Source: Rhodospirillales bacterium
GTDB taxonomy: Bacteria > Pseudomonadota > Alphaproteobacteria > Acetobacterales > Acetobacteraceae
Direction: 5' to 3'
NCBI GenBank assembly: GCA_028869595.1
Contig: JAGWRU010000224.1
Span: 1-45,702 of the forward strand
Length of the DNA: 45,702 nucleotides
Shown here: one piece after another, positions 1-7,723 of the stretch
Layout: every line of letters starts with the position of its first letter
How positions within the stretch are numbered: position 1 is the stretch's first letter
The notes under the pieces: model-generated
Databases searched by the model: none
What the model was told of the DNA's origin: nothing
Seen by the model: only the letters and a program-made list of their open reading frames with translations
Program-made: the position numbers and the translations under genes

Positions 1-2
1 AG

Positions 3-1034
3 GCCGATTGGGATGGCTTCGCCCAACGCCGCGCCGAAAGCAGCGCGCGCGGCAAGCTGCGCGGGCGTGGCATCGGCCAGTATCTGGAAGTGACCGGCCC
101 GCCCGCGCCGGAGATGGGCGGCATCCGCTTCGAAGCCGATGGCACGGTGACGATCATCACCGGCACGCTCGATTACGGCCAGGGCCATGCCACGCCCTTC
201 GCCCAGATTCTGGCCAGCCGCCTGGGGGTTCCGTTCGAGCGGATCCGTCTGCTGCAAGGTGATTCGGACGAGATGTTGGCCGGCGGTGGCACGGGCGGTT
301 CGAAATCGCTGATGGCGAGCGGCACCGCCATCGTTGAATCGAGCGGCGCGGTGATCGAACAGGGTCGCAAGATCGCAGCCCATGTGCTGGAAGCGGCGAC
401 GGCGGATATCGAATTCGATATCGGCCCGGCCGGCGGGCGTTTCCGCATTGCCGGCACGGATCGCGAGATCGGCATCATGGAGCTGGCCGACCGGCTGCGC
501 GCCGGGCTTAGTTTGCCCGACGATGTGCCGCAGACCCTGTCGGTCAGCAAGGTGACGGCAAGCCCCCCCTTCGCCTATCCCAATGGCTGCCACATCGCCG
601 AGGTCGAGGTCGATCCGGAAACCGGCATCGTCCAGGTGGTGAAATACACCATGGTCAATGATTTCGGTGTGGTGGTGAACCCGATGCTGGTGGCCGGTCA
701 GGCACATGGCGGCGTCGCCCAGGGCATCGGCCAGGCGTTGCTGGAGCATGTGGTCTATGACGAGGACGGTCAGATGATGACCGGCTCGTACATGGACTAT
801 GCTTTGCCGCGCGCCGACCTGATGCCAGGGTTTTCGATCACCAGCCATCCGGTGCCGGCCAAGACCAATGTGCTCGGCTCCAAGGGGTGCGGTGAGGCGG
901 GATGCGCCGGAGCGCTGCCTTCGGTGATGAACGCGCTGGTCGATGCACTGGCGCCGCTCGGCGTGCGCCATATCGACATGCCGGCAACGCCGGAGAAGGT
1001 CTGGCAGGCGATCCAGGCGGCAAAGTCCGCCTGA
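3..1034 (+). CDS. Xanthine dehydrogenase family molybdopterin-binding (large) subunit, 5' end missing
   Basis: This is the C-terminal ~343 residues of a molybdenum hydroxylase large subunit (xanthine dehydrogenase / aerobic CO dehydrogenase CoxL superfamily). The frame is open from base 3 and begins in a basic stretch ([15 protein letters not shown]) typical of this family, so the start lies outside the window. [12 protein letters not shown] and the Moco-pocket region [20 protein letters not shown] are visible. [13 protein letters not shown] carries the catalytic glutamate of the GxGEAG motif. These enzymes hydroxylate aromatic heterocycles, aldehydes or CO in complex with FAD and 2Fe-2S subunits, which are not in this window. 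The CoxL signature loop would lie upstream, so the substrate cannot be assigned. The family is secure; calling it CO dehydrogenase would not be. Confidence 0.93.
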   Translation, partial: ADWDGFAQRRAESSARGKLRGRGIGQYLEVTGPPAPEMGGIRFEADGTVTIITGTLDYGQGHATPFAQILASRLGVPFERIRLLQGDSDEMLAGGGTGGSKSLMASGTAIVESSGAVIEQGRKIAAHVLEAATADIEFDIGPAGGRFRIAGTDREIGIMELADRLRAGLSLPDDVPQTLSVSKVTASPPFAYPNGCHIAEVEVDPETGIVQVVKYTMVNDFGVVVNPMLVAGQAHGGVAQGIGQALLEHVVYDEDGQMMTGSYMDYALPRADLMPGFSITSHPVPAKTNVLGSKGCGEAGCAGALPSVMNALVDALAPLGVRHIDMPATPEKVWQAIQAAKSA

Positions 1035-1065
1035 GCGCTAACCGGGATTTAATCCCCCGGTCCGA

Positions 1066-1121
1066 GCATGCATTCCCGAAGGGCAGCCGCATCGGACGGT
1101 GCGCCCGCAGGGAATGCATGC
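1066..1121 (+). promoter_or_regulatory. Perfect 12-bp inverted repeat enclosing the chemoreceptor start region
   Basis: GCATGCATTCCC at 1066-1077 is the exact reverse complement of GGGAATGCATGC at 1110-1121, with 32 bases between. The right arm contains most of the Shine-Dalgarno-like AGGGA (1109-1113) and the ATG at 1118. If transcribed, the hairpin would bury the ribosome binding site and first start codon of the chemoreceptor gene. The loop has small inner pairings (GGGC/GCCC and CCG/CGG) that could lengthen the structure. The repeat is seen directly. A translational switch is inference, and a dimeric DNA-binding site is the alternative. Confidence 0.6.
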
Positions 1122-2815
1122 GCATGTCGGGATTGCTCGATCAGCTTCGTATCGGCCGCAAGGTCGTATCCATCTTCGGGCTGGTGCTGTTCTGCACCAT
1201 CGGGTTGGGTCTGTTTTCCATGAACCGCATGGCGGCGATGGATACGGCGACGACCAGCGTCGGCAGCAACTGGCTGCCCAGCGTGGAGCTGGTAGGCCGC
1301 ATCGCCCTTCTGGCCGAGCATATCCATTCGGCGGAAGCGAGCTCGCTGCTCGACGATGATGGCGAGGCGCATAAGAAGCTGCTTGGCACCATGGCGCAGT
1401 TGTCGCATGCGCTGAACCGCACGCTGCTTGCCTATGCGCCGCTGGTGACGCCCGGGCATGAGGCGGCGCTGTTCAACAAATTCAAGGCGGCATGGCACGA
1501 TTACAGCCAGCAGATGCAGACCCTGGCCACGCTGGAGGATGGTGGATCGCAGGCCAGCGTGGTCGCCGTGTTCCGTAATCAGATGACCCCAACCATGGCC
1601 ATTGCCCGCCAGGCCATGGCCGATGACATCGCCTTCAATGCCGCCGCCGGCAAGCAGGCGGCCAGGCAGGCCAGCACCATCGGTGCCGATGCCAAGATGC
1701 TGATCCTGCTGGTGCTGGCGATTGCCGCCGCGCTGTGCATCGCCGCCGGGTTCCTGATGGTGCGCGGCATCGCGACGCCGATCGCGGCGATGACCGCGGC
1801 GATGCGCCGGCTCGCCAGTCGCGACATGGAGGTTGCGATCCCGGGCCAGGGGCGCGGCGATGAGGTGGGCGACATGGCCAAGGCCGTGCAGGTGTTCAAG
1901 GACAGCATGATTCAGGCCGCCGCGCTTGCCGCAGCCGAAGAAGCCGAGCGTGCGGTGAAGGAGGAGCGGGCGCAACGGATGGAGGCGTTGGTGCGCGATT
2001 TCGAAGGCAAGGTCGGAGCGATGGTCAGCGTGCTGTCTTCGGCTTCGACCGAGTTGGAGGCATCGGCGCGGGCCATGTCGGAAACCGCCTCGAATGCGGA
2101 TCGTCAGGCCGGTACGGTGGCATCGGCGGCGGAAGAAGCCAGTGCCGGGGTGCAGACCGTGGCCGCCGCCGCGGAGGAAGTCACCGCCTCGATCAACGAG
2201 ATCACGCGCCAGGTCAGCCAATCGGCGCGAGTGACGGAGAAAGCGGTGAATGATGTACGTCGCACCGACAGCATCGTCCGGGCTCTGGCCGATGGCGCGC
2301 AGAAGATCGGGGAGGTCGTCAGCCTGATCACCAGCATTGCCGGGCAGACCAATCTGCTGGCGCTGAACGCGACGATCGAGGCGGCGCGCGCCGGCGAAGC
2401 GGGCAAGGGCTTCGCGGTGGTGGCGAGCGAGGTGAAAAGCCTGGCGACGCAGACCCAGCGCGCCACCGAGGAGATCGGTAGTCAGATCAATCAGATCCAG
2501 TCCGCCACCAGTGAGGCGGTAGAGGCGATCAAGGGCATCACCGTGGTGATCGAGGAGGTATCGGCGATCTCCACCGCCATTGCCTCGGCCGTGCAGCAGC
2601 AAAGCGCGGCGACGGCGGAGATCGCCCGCAACGTGCAGCAGACCGCGACCAGCACCAGTGAGGTCACCACCCATATCGGCGGCGTCAGCGCCGCGGCGCG
2701 CGAAACCGGGGCGGCGTCATCGCAGGTGCTCAGCGCGGCGGCGGAACTATCGACCCAGGCAGAGCAGCTTTCCAGCGAGGTCGGCGGCTTCATCGCCGAG
2801 GTCCGCGCCGCCTGA
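1118..2815 (+). CDS. Methyl-accepting chemotaxis protein
   Basis: Transmembrane chemoreceptor of 565 residues. A first membrane segment near residues 12-33 ([14 protein letters not shown]) is followed by a periplasmic sensor of about 160 residues rich in helix-forming sequence, resembling four-helix-bundle sensors. A second membrane segment lies near 194-215 ([19 protein letters not shown]). A HAMP linker follows ([18 protein letters not shown], then [16 protein letters not shown]), then the long signalling coiled coil. Its conserved tip reads [19 protein letters not shown] followed by [18 protein letters not shown], the CheA/CheW contact region. No C-terminal CheR/CheB pentapeptide is visible (it ends AEVRAA). 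Starts at 1118 and 1124 are both possible; AGGGA lies 4 and 10 bases upstream of them. No che genes are nearby, so this is an orphan receptor. The ligand is unknown. Confidence 0.95.
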   Translation: MRMSGLLDQLRIGRKVVSIFGLVLFCTIGLGLFSMNRMAAMDTATTSVGSNWLPSVELVGRIALLAEHIHSAEASSLLDDDGEAHKKLLGTMAQLSHALNRTLLAYAPLVTPGHEAALFNKFKAAWHDYSQQMQTLATLEDGGSQASVVAVFRNQMTPTMAIARQAMADDIAFNAAAGKQAARQASTIGADAKMLILLVLAIAAALCIAAGFLMVRGIATPIAAMTAAMRRLASRDMEVAIPGQGRGDEVGDMAKAVQVFKDSMIQAAALAAAEEAERAVKEERAQRMEALVRDFEGKVGAMVSVLSSASTELEASARAMSETASNADRQAGTVASAAEEASAGVQTVAAAAEEVTASINEITRQVSQSARVTEKAVNDVRRTDSIVRALADGAQKIGEVVSLITSIAGQTNLLALNATIEAARAGEAGKGFAVVASEVKSLATQTQRATEEIGSQINQIQSATSEAVEAIKGITVVIEEVSAISTAIASAVQQQSAATAEIARNVQQTATSTSEVTTHIGGVSAAARETGAASSQVLSAAAELSTQAEQLSSEVGGFIAEVRAA

Positions 2816-2821
2816 GCCGGG

Positions 2822-4723
2822 CTATTGCGGCGGCAGCATCGGTTTCCCCAAGGCCCTGGCCACGTCTTCCAGCGTGGCCGGGTCCTCGATCGTCGGCGGG
2901 ATCGGGCAGGCTTCGCCATCGGCGATGCGCCGGATGCTAGCACGCAGGATCTTGCCGGAGCGGGTTTTGGGCAGCCTTGCCACCGCGCGGGCATCGCGGA
3001 ACGCCGCCACCGGCCCGATGCGCGCGCGCACCAGCGCGACCAGTTCCGTCGCGATCTCGTCGGCAGGTCGCACGACCCCGGATTTCAGCACGAACAGACC
3101 GAGCGGCACCTGGCCCTTCAGCGCATCCGCTGCCCCGATCACCGCGCACTCGGCGATGTCGGGATGGGCTGCCAGCACCTCCTCCATCGCGCCGGTGGAC
3201 AGGCGATGGCCGGCGACGTTGATGATGTCGTCCGTGCGTCCCATCACCGACACATCGCCATCGGCATCGATCATGCCGGCATCGCCGCTGCGGTACCAGC
3301 CGGGGAAGTCGGACAGATAGCTGCGATGAAACCCGGCCTCGTCCTGCCACAGAGTCGGTGCCGCGCCCGGGGGCAAGGGCAGGCGGATTGCCAGATTGCC
3401 GGTCGCGCCTTGCCCTGTTGGCGTGCCATGCTCATCGAGCACCTGCAAATCCCATCCCGGTGCCGGCCGTCCGCCCGTGCCCGGCTTGGCCGGAAACAGC
3501 CCCAATCCCCGGAACCCCGCGGTGATCGGCCAGCCGGTTTCGGTCTGCCACCAGTGATCGATCACCGGCACGCCAAGCTTTTCCCGCGCCCAGATCGCGG
3601 TCGGCGGATCGCAGCGTTCGCCGGCCAGAAACAGCGCTTCCAGCGCGCCGATATCGTGATGGCGCAGCAAGGCCGCCTCCGGGTCCTGCTGGCGGATCGC
3701 GCGCAGCGCGGTCGGCGCGGTGAACAGGACGCGCGGCCGGTGCGCGGCGCAAACCCGCCAGAAGGCGCCGGCATCGGGGGTGCCGACCGGCTTGCCCTCG
3801 TATAGAATGGTCGTGCAGCCCGCCAGCAGCGGCGCATAGACGATGTAGCTGTGTCCCACCACCCAGCCGACATCGGATGCGGTCCAGAACACATCGCCCG
3901 GCTTCAGCCCGTAGATCAGCCGCATCGATTGCAGCAACGCCACGGCATAGCCGCCGCCATCGCGCACGATGCCCTTGGGCTTGCCGGTGGTGCCTGAGGT
4001 ATACAGGATATAAAGCGGATCGGTGGCGGCCACGCTGACCGGCGCCACCGCGCTGGATGCTGCCTCGGCTGCGGCAAAATCAAGATCGCGCCCCGCCGTC
4101 AGTGCCGCCGGTCCGGCCTCGCGCTGCAGGATCAGGCATTGCGATGGCTGATGCGTACTGCGCGCCAGTGCCGCATCCAGCAGCGGCTTGTAGGGCACGA
4201 TACGCCCCGGCTCGATGCCGCAGGAGGCGGCGATGATGACCTTGGGCTTCGCATCCTCGATCCGTGCGGCCAGTTCCGGCGCGGCGAAGCCGCCAAACAC
4301 CACCGAATGGATCGCCCCGATGCGCGCACAGGCCAGCATGCTGATCACCGCCTCCGGCACCATCGGCAGATAGATCACCACCCGATCGCCGCGCGTCACG
4401 CCCAGCCCGGAAAGCGCGCCTGCCACCCGCGCTACGCGATCGCGCAAGGCGGTATAGGTGAAGCGCGCCTGCGCCCCGGCCAGCGGACTGTCCCAGATCA
4501 GCGCTGTCTGCCCGCCGCGCCCGGCCGCGATATGTCGGTCGAGGCAGTTATAGGCAAGGTTCAGCGCGGCATCCGGAAACCACCGCCCATAGGGTCCAGC
4601 GGCAGGGTCGAAGATGCGCTGCGGCGCTGCGTCCCAGTGCACGGCGCGCGCCGCATCGGCCCACCAGGCCTCGGGGTTTGATTTCCAGGTGGCGTAGGCA
4701 GCGTCATAGCCGGATGCAGTCAT
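2822..4723 (-). CDS. prpE: Propionyl-CoA synthetase (AMP-forming)
   Basis: ANL-superfamily acyl-CoA synthetase of 633 residues that activates propionate to propionyl-CoA through an acyl-adenylate. The N-terminal ACS domain, the P-loop YILYTSGTTGKPKGIV, the WWQTETGWPI motif and the C-terminal catalytic lysine region (LPKTRSGKILRASIRRI) are all present. The stretch RIEDAKPKVIIAASCGIEPG, then RIVPYKPLLD, is typical of PrpE rather than acetyl-CoA synthetase, as is the ~630-residue length. The ATG at 4723 is chosen because GGGAGGG lies about 9 bases upstream; an in-frame ATG at 4747 has no such site. It is divergent from the FkbH-like gene and no prpB, prpC or prpD is present. Main alternative: a broad-specificity acetyl/propionyl-CoA synthetase. 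Confidence 0.9.
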   Translation of the reverse strand: MTASGYDAAYATWKSNPEAWWADAARAVHWDAAPQRIFDPAAGPYGRWFPDAALNLAYNCLDRHIAAGRGGQTALIWDSPLAGAQARFTYTALRDRVARVAGALSGLGVTRGDRVVIYLPMVPEAVISMLACARIGAIHSVVFGGFAAPELAARIEDAKPKVIIAASCGIEPGRIVPYKPLLDAALARSTHQPSQCLILQREAGPAALTAGRDLDFAAAEAASSAVAPVSVAATDPLYILYTSGTTGKPKGIVRDGGGYAVALLQSMRLIYGLKPGDVFWTASDVGWVVGHSYIVYAPLLAGCTTILYEGKPVGTPDAGAFWRVCAAHRPRVLFTAPTALRAIRQQDPEAALLRHHDIGALEALFLAGERCDPPTAIWAREKLGVPVIDHWWQTETGWPITAGFRGLGLFPAKPGTGGRPAPGWDLQVLDEHGTPTGQGATGNLAIRLPLPPGAAPTLWQDEAGFHRSYLSDFPGWYRSGDAGMIDADGDVSVMGRTDDIINVAGHRLSTGAMEEVLAAHPDIAECAVIGAADALKGQVPLGLFVLKSGVVRPADEIATELVALVRARIGPVAAFRDARAVARLPKTRSGKILRASIRRIADGEACPIPPTIEDPATLEDVARALGKPMLPPQ

Positions 4724-4742
4724 GGAAGCGCACCCTCCCTTG

Positions 4743-4759
4743 CGCACCGTGGCGGTGCG
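4743..4759. promoter_or_regulatory. Short perfect palindrome in the prpE leader
   Basis: CGCACCG-TGG-CGGTGCG forms seven-base perfect arms around a three-base centre, 20-36 bases upstream of the prpE start. It could be an operator half-site pair or a small hairpin in the prpE 5' leader. It lies in the divergent gap with the FkbH-like gene and could affect either gene. Function is inferred from position only. Confidence 0.35.
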
Positions 4760-4840
4760 TCACCGTCGAGACTGACCGATCCCGGCGTTCAAATCCAGTT
4801 TCTCGACCGGCGTATTTGAGACGGCTCTGTTCGCCCATTT

Positions 4841-6901
4841 ATGCTTCTGCCGGATCATGGAGTGGCAGACCCGTGTCGCATCCCCCTTTCCTTGCCGCAG
4901 GAAGCGGTCTCCGACGAGGCCGGTTTCGACGAAGCCTGGTATCTTCGGCGCTACCCTGATGTCGCCAGGGCGGTGGCAGACGGGATCTGCGCATCGGGCC
5001 TCGCACATTACCGGGCGCATGGGCGCGGCGAGGGAAGGCGGACCCGCAGCGTGGACCCGGATTTGTGGCAGAGTTTGAATAAGAAGCATCGCGGCGCCGG
5101 ATATCTCGATCCCACCGATCTGCAGCTTGCCGAACTCCATCCGCGCCGCGTCGCGATGATCGGCTCCTGTCAGATGGCGCTGTGGGGCTTCGAGGAGACG
5201 AATCCCTCCGGCTGCCCGGTCGATATGCTGACCGTCAACAATATCGCCACCCTGCCGGATCGCTTGCGCGAGGATGTCCGGATCGACGACTATGATTTTC
5301 AGATCATCCAGCTTCTTCTGCGCTTCATCGTGGGAGATATGCGCCTGCCGCGCCTGCGCTTTTCCGATCGCGACGCGTTCGAGCATGCGTTTGCCGAGTC
5401 CTGTCGGACATTGCAGCTCTTCCTCGACAGCCGCATGCGCTGGAACAAGGAGCATGGCCTGCTGACATTCGTGGTCAATTTCTGCCTGCCGCAGGGACGC
5501 ATGGCCGGGCGGTTGCTGCCGCGCTACGACCTGCGGAATATCTCGCACTTCGTCTATCGACTGAACGAATATCTCGAAACCTGTATCCAGCGATACGAAC
5601 ATTGCCACCTGCTCGATATGGACGAAATCTCCGCCTCATTCGGGCGTCGCTACTGTCAGGATGACGCGATCTACGAAGCCACGCATGGCGGCATGTTCTA
5701 CGATACGGACGAGCTGTTTGACCGGATCGAGCCGACCGCGACGATGCAGGAACATTACGGCCTTTCCTGGTATCCAGACTTCCCGAATGCCGTCTGGGCG
5801 GAAGCGCTGTCGATGTTTCGCTCCCTCCGCCAGATCGATGCTGTGAAGCTGGTCGTGGTCGATCTGGACGATACGCTCTGGGAGGGGATTTCAGGCGATA
5901 TCAAGGACGCCGTTTTCGACGACGATCATGCCCTGCGGATCGACGGCTGGCCGACCGGCCTGGCCGAAGCGCTGCTCTATCTCCGCCAGCGTGGCATTCT
6001 TCTGGCGATCATCAGCAAAAATGACGAAGCGCGCATCCGCGCGCTGTGGCCAGAGATATACGGGGATTGCTTCCGGCTCGATGATTTTGCGGTCATCCGG
6101 ATCAATTGGCGCAGCAAGACCGAGAATATGCGCGATATTCTCGATGCCGTGAATCTTCTGCCGCAAAGCGTCGTTTTCATCGACGACCATCCCGTCGAGC
6201 GCGCCGCCATGGCTGCGGCCTTCCCGGATATGCGGATCCTGGGGCGCAACCAATATTACCTGAGCCGCATCCTGGCCTGGTCGGCGGAAACGCAAAGCGG
6301 CGAAATCACCGAAGAAGCCGCCGCCCGCACCGCGATGGTCCAGTCCCAGATCCGGCGCGAGGATGCGCGCGCAACCATGCGTCCGGAGGCGTTCCTCGCC
6401 CGCGTCGCACCGGTAGTCACGTTATTCGCCATCACCGATGCCACCCATCCGCGTTTTGCCCGGATGGTCGAGCTGCTTAATCGCACGAACCAGTTCAACA
6501 CCACCGGCGAACGCCGGAGCGCTGCCGAGATCGCCGCGTTCCTCGCTGATGGCGGACGCATCTGCGCGTTCGAGGTGCGCGATACCTTCACCCGCTACGG
6601 GCTGGTCGGTCTGGTTCTGCTGCGCGGTGCGGTGATCGAACAATGGGTGATGTCCTGCCGGGTACTGGGTCTCGGCGTGGAGGCGGCGGTGGGTGCCGCC
6701 CTGATTGCCGCGGTGCGACGGCTTCATCCCGGCCCGATCGTCGCGCGGCTGCGTCACACGGGGGCCAATTTTCCCTGCCGCGGCCTGTACACCGGGCTCG
6801 GCTTTCTGGCCCGTGGCGATCTCTGGGTGCTGCCCGAAACCGCCCGCCCCGTCATGCCCGCGCATGTCCGGATCGAGGAGGATGGTGCGTTGCCGGGCTG
6901 A
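4841..6901 (+). CDS. FkbH-like HAD-IIIC family protein with N-terminal surface-polysaccharide-associated domain
   Basis: Multidomain protein of 686 residues. Residues ~24-66 (DEAWYLRRYPDVARAVADG, then GLAHYRAHGRGEGRR) match the short repeat often found at the N-terminus of glycosyltransferases and exopolysaccharide proteins. Near residue 104, RRVAMIGSCQM resembles the start of the FkbH N-terminal domain. The HAD core carries motif I VVVDLDDTLWEG (Asp341 and Asp343), motif II IISKND near 391-396 and the acidic motif VVFIDDHPVERA near 446. The C-terminal region (LLNRTNQFNTTGERR, VMSCRVLGLGVE) is the acyltransferase-like tail of FkbH proteins. FkbH relatives load glyceryl units onto carrier proteins or act in glycan/aminoacyl chemistry, but no carrier protein or PKS is adjacent. 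Base composition is clearly lower in GC than neighbouring genes, suggesting acquisition. The specific reaction is unknown. Confidence 0.85.
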   Translation: MLLPDHGVADPCRIPLSLPQEAVSDEAGFDEAWYLRRYPDVARAVADGICASGLAHYRAHGRGEGRRTRSVDPDLWQSLNKKHRGAGYLDPTDLQLAELHPRRVAMIGSCQMALWGFEETNPSGCPVDMLTVNNIATLPDRLREDVRIDDYDFQIIQLLLRFIVGDMRLPRLRFSDRDAFEHAFAESCRTLQLFLDSRMRWNKEHGLLTFVVNFCLPQGRMAGRLLPRYDLRNISHFVYRLNEYLETCIQRYEHCHLLDMDEISASFGRRYCQDDAIYEATHGGMFYDTDELFDRIEPTATMQEHYGLSWYPDFPNAVWAEALSMFRSLRQIDAVKLVVVDLDDTLWEGISGDIKDAVFDDDHALRIDGWPTGLAEALLYLRQRGILLAIISKNDEARIRALWPEIYGDCFRLDDFAVIRINWRSKTENMRDILDAVNLLPQSVVFIDDHPVERAAMAAAFPDMRILGRNQYYLSRILAWSAETQSGEITEEAAARTAMVQSQIRREDARATMRPEAFLARVAPVVTLFAITDATHPRFARMVELLNRTNQFNTTGERRSAAEIAAFLADGGRICAFEVRDTFTRYGLVGLVLLRGAVIEQWVMSCRVLGLGVEAAVGAALIAAVRRLHPGPIVARLRHTGANFPCRGLYTGLGFLARGDLWVLPETARPVMPAHVRIEEDGALPG

Positions 6902-6904
6902 TTC

Positions 6905-6933
6905 GCGCCGGTTTCCCAAACCGCCTGGGGCGC
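6905..6933 (+). terminator. Stem-loop between the FkbH-like gene and hdaA
   Basis: CGGTTT-CCC-AAACCG (6909-6923) forms a perfect six-base stem. It is flanked by GCGCC (6905-6909) and GGCGC (6929-6933), which could extend the pairing, and is followed by the short run TATTCT. It sits just after the FkbH-like stop codon. There is no clean U-tract, so it may attenuate rather than terminate transcription into hdaA. Confidence 0.35.
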
Positions 6934-6946
6934 CTATTCTGCCGCC

Positions 6947-7714
6947 ATGCTTGCCGCCCCGCGACAATTGCCGCTGCCCTTCGCGCATCGGCCCGATTAT
7001 GCCGCCGCGTTCCTGCCCGCCCCCTCCAACGCGGCGGCGCGGGCCTGGCTTGCCCGCCCGCCGGGGGAATGGCCGGGCCGACGCCTCGCTCTGTACGGCG
7101 CGGCCGGGGCGGGGAAAAGCCACTTGCTGCATCGCTGGGCAACGCGCCACGGGGCGCGGGTGCTGCATGGCTCGATGCTGGCAGGCCTGCCCGCCGAACC
7201 GGGCCAGGCACTCGCCATCGACGACGCCGATGCGCTGGGCGAGGAGCGGGCCTTGCTGCATCTGCTGAATGCCGCCGCCGAGGCGCGATGGCCGGTGCTG
7301 CTGGCCGCCGCCGAGCCGCCGTCGCGCTGGACCGTGCGCCTGCCCGATCTCGCCAGCCGGCTGCGCGCCATCGCGGCCATCGCTATCGCCCCGGCCGAGG
7401 ATGATCTGCTCGCCGCGCTGCTGTCGCATCTGCTGGCGGCGCGCCGGCTTGCGGTTCCGCCGCCGCTGCAGGCCTATCTCCTCGCCCGCCTGCCGCGCAG
7501 CCCGGCAGCCTTGCGCGAGGCCGCGGCCCGGCTCGACCGCCTGGCCCTTGCCGCCGGGCGCGGGGTCAGTGCGCGGCTGGCTGCCCTGGTGGTGGCCGAG
7601 ATGGCGGCCAAGGAGCGCGGCGGCGGTTTCGATGATGAATTTTCCGTGGCGGAGGAGGCGCTCGCGGCGGCATCGTCCCGCAGGGCCTCGCTTTGCATGG
7701 AGCCTCTCCTGTAA
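6947..7714 (+). CDS. hdaA: DnaA-related regulatory inactivator HdaA
   Basis: DnaA-like AAA+ protein of 255 residues without the DnaA DNA-binding domain. It opens with PRQLPLPFAHRPDYAAAFLP, the clamp-binding (QLPLPF) plus DnaA-like start typical of alphaproteobacterial HdaA. It then shows a Walker A motif (GAAGAGKSHLL, near residue 50) and a Walker-B-like ALAIDDADAL. HdaA with the DNA polymerase clamp stimulates ATP hydrolysis by DnaA and prevents over-initiation (family knowledge). It stands immediately upstream of ppk and ppx on the same strand with a 9-base gap, a cluster common in this class. No strong Shine-Dalgarno site is visible ahead of the ATG. Confidence 0.88.
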   Translation: MLAAPRQLPLPFAHRPDYAAAFLPAPSNAAARAWLARPPGEWPGRRLALYGAAGAGKSHLLHRWATRHGARVLHGSMLAGLPAEPGQALAIDDADALGEERALLHLLNAAAEARWPVLLAAAEPPSRWTVRLPDLASRLRAIAAIAIAPAEDDLLAALLSHLLAARRLAVPPPLQAYLLARLPRSPAALREAAARLDRLALAAGRGVSARLAALVVAEMAAKERGGGFDDEFSVAEEALAAASSRRASLCMEPLL

Positions 7715-7723
7715 GCTCCGCGC

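Noticed and set aside
3-1034. Naming the first gene coxL (CO dehydrogenase)
   Set aside because: The diagnostic active-site loop is outside the window, and the molybdenum hydroxylase family covers many substrates.
1041-1061. Terminator after the hydroxylase gene (ACCGGG...CCCGGT, 1041-1061)
   Set aside because: Only six pairs around a nine-base loop and no U-tract; too weak to list.
902-1117. N-terminal 72-codon extension of the chemoreceptor
   Set aside because: It overlaps the hydroxylase gene and reads as basic low-complexity sequence. The membrane segment follows directly after ATG 1118.
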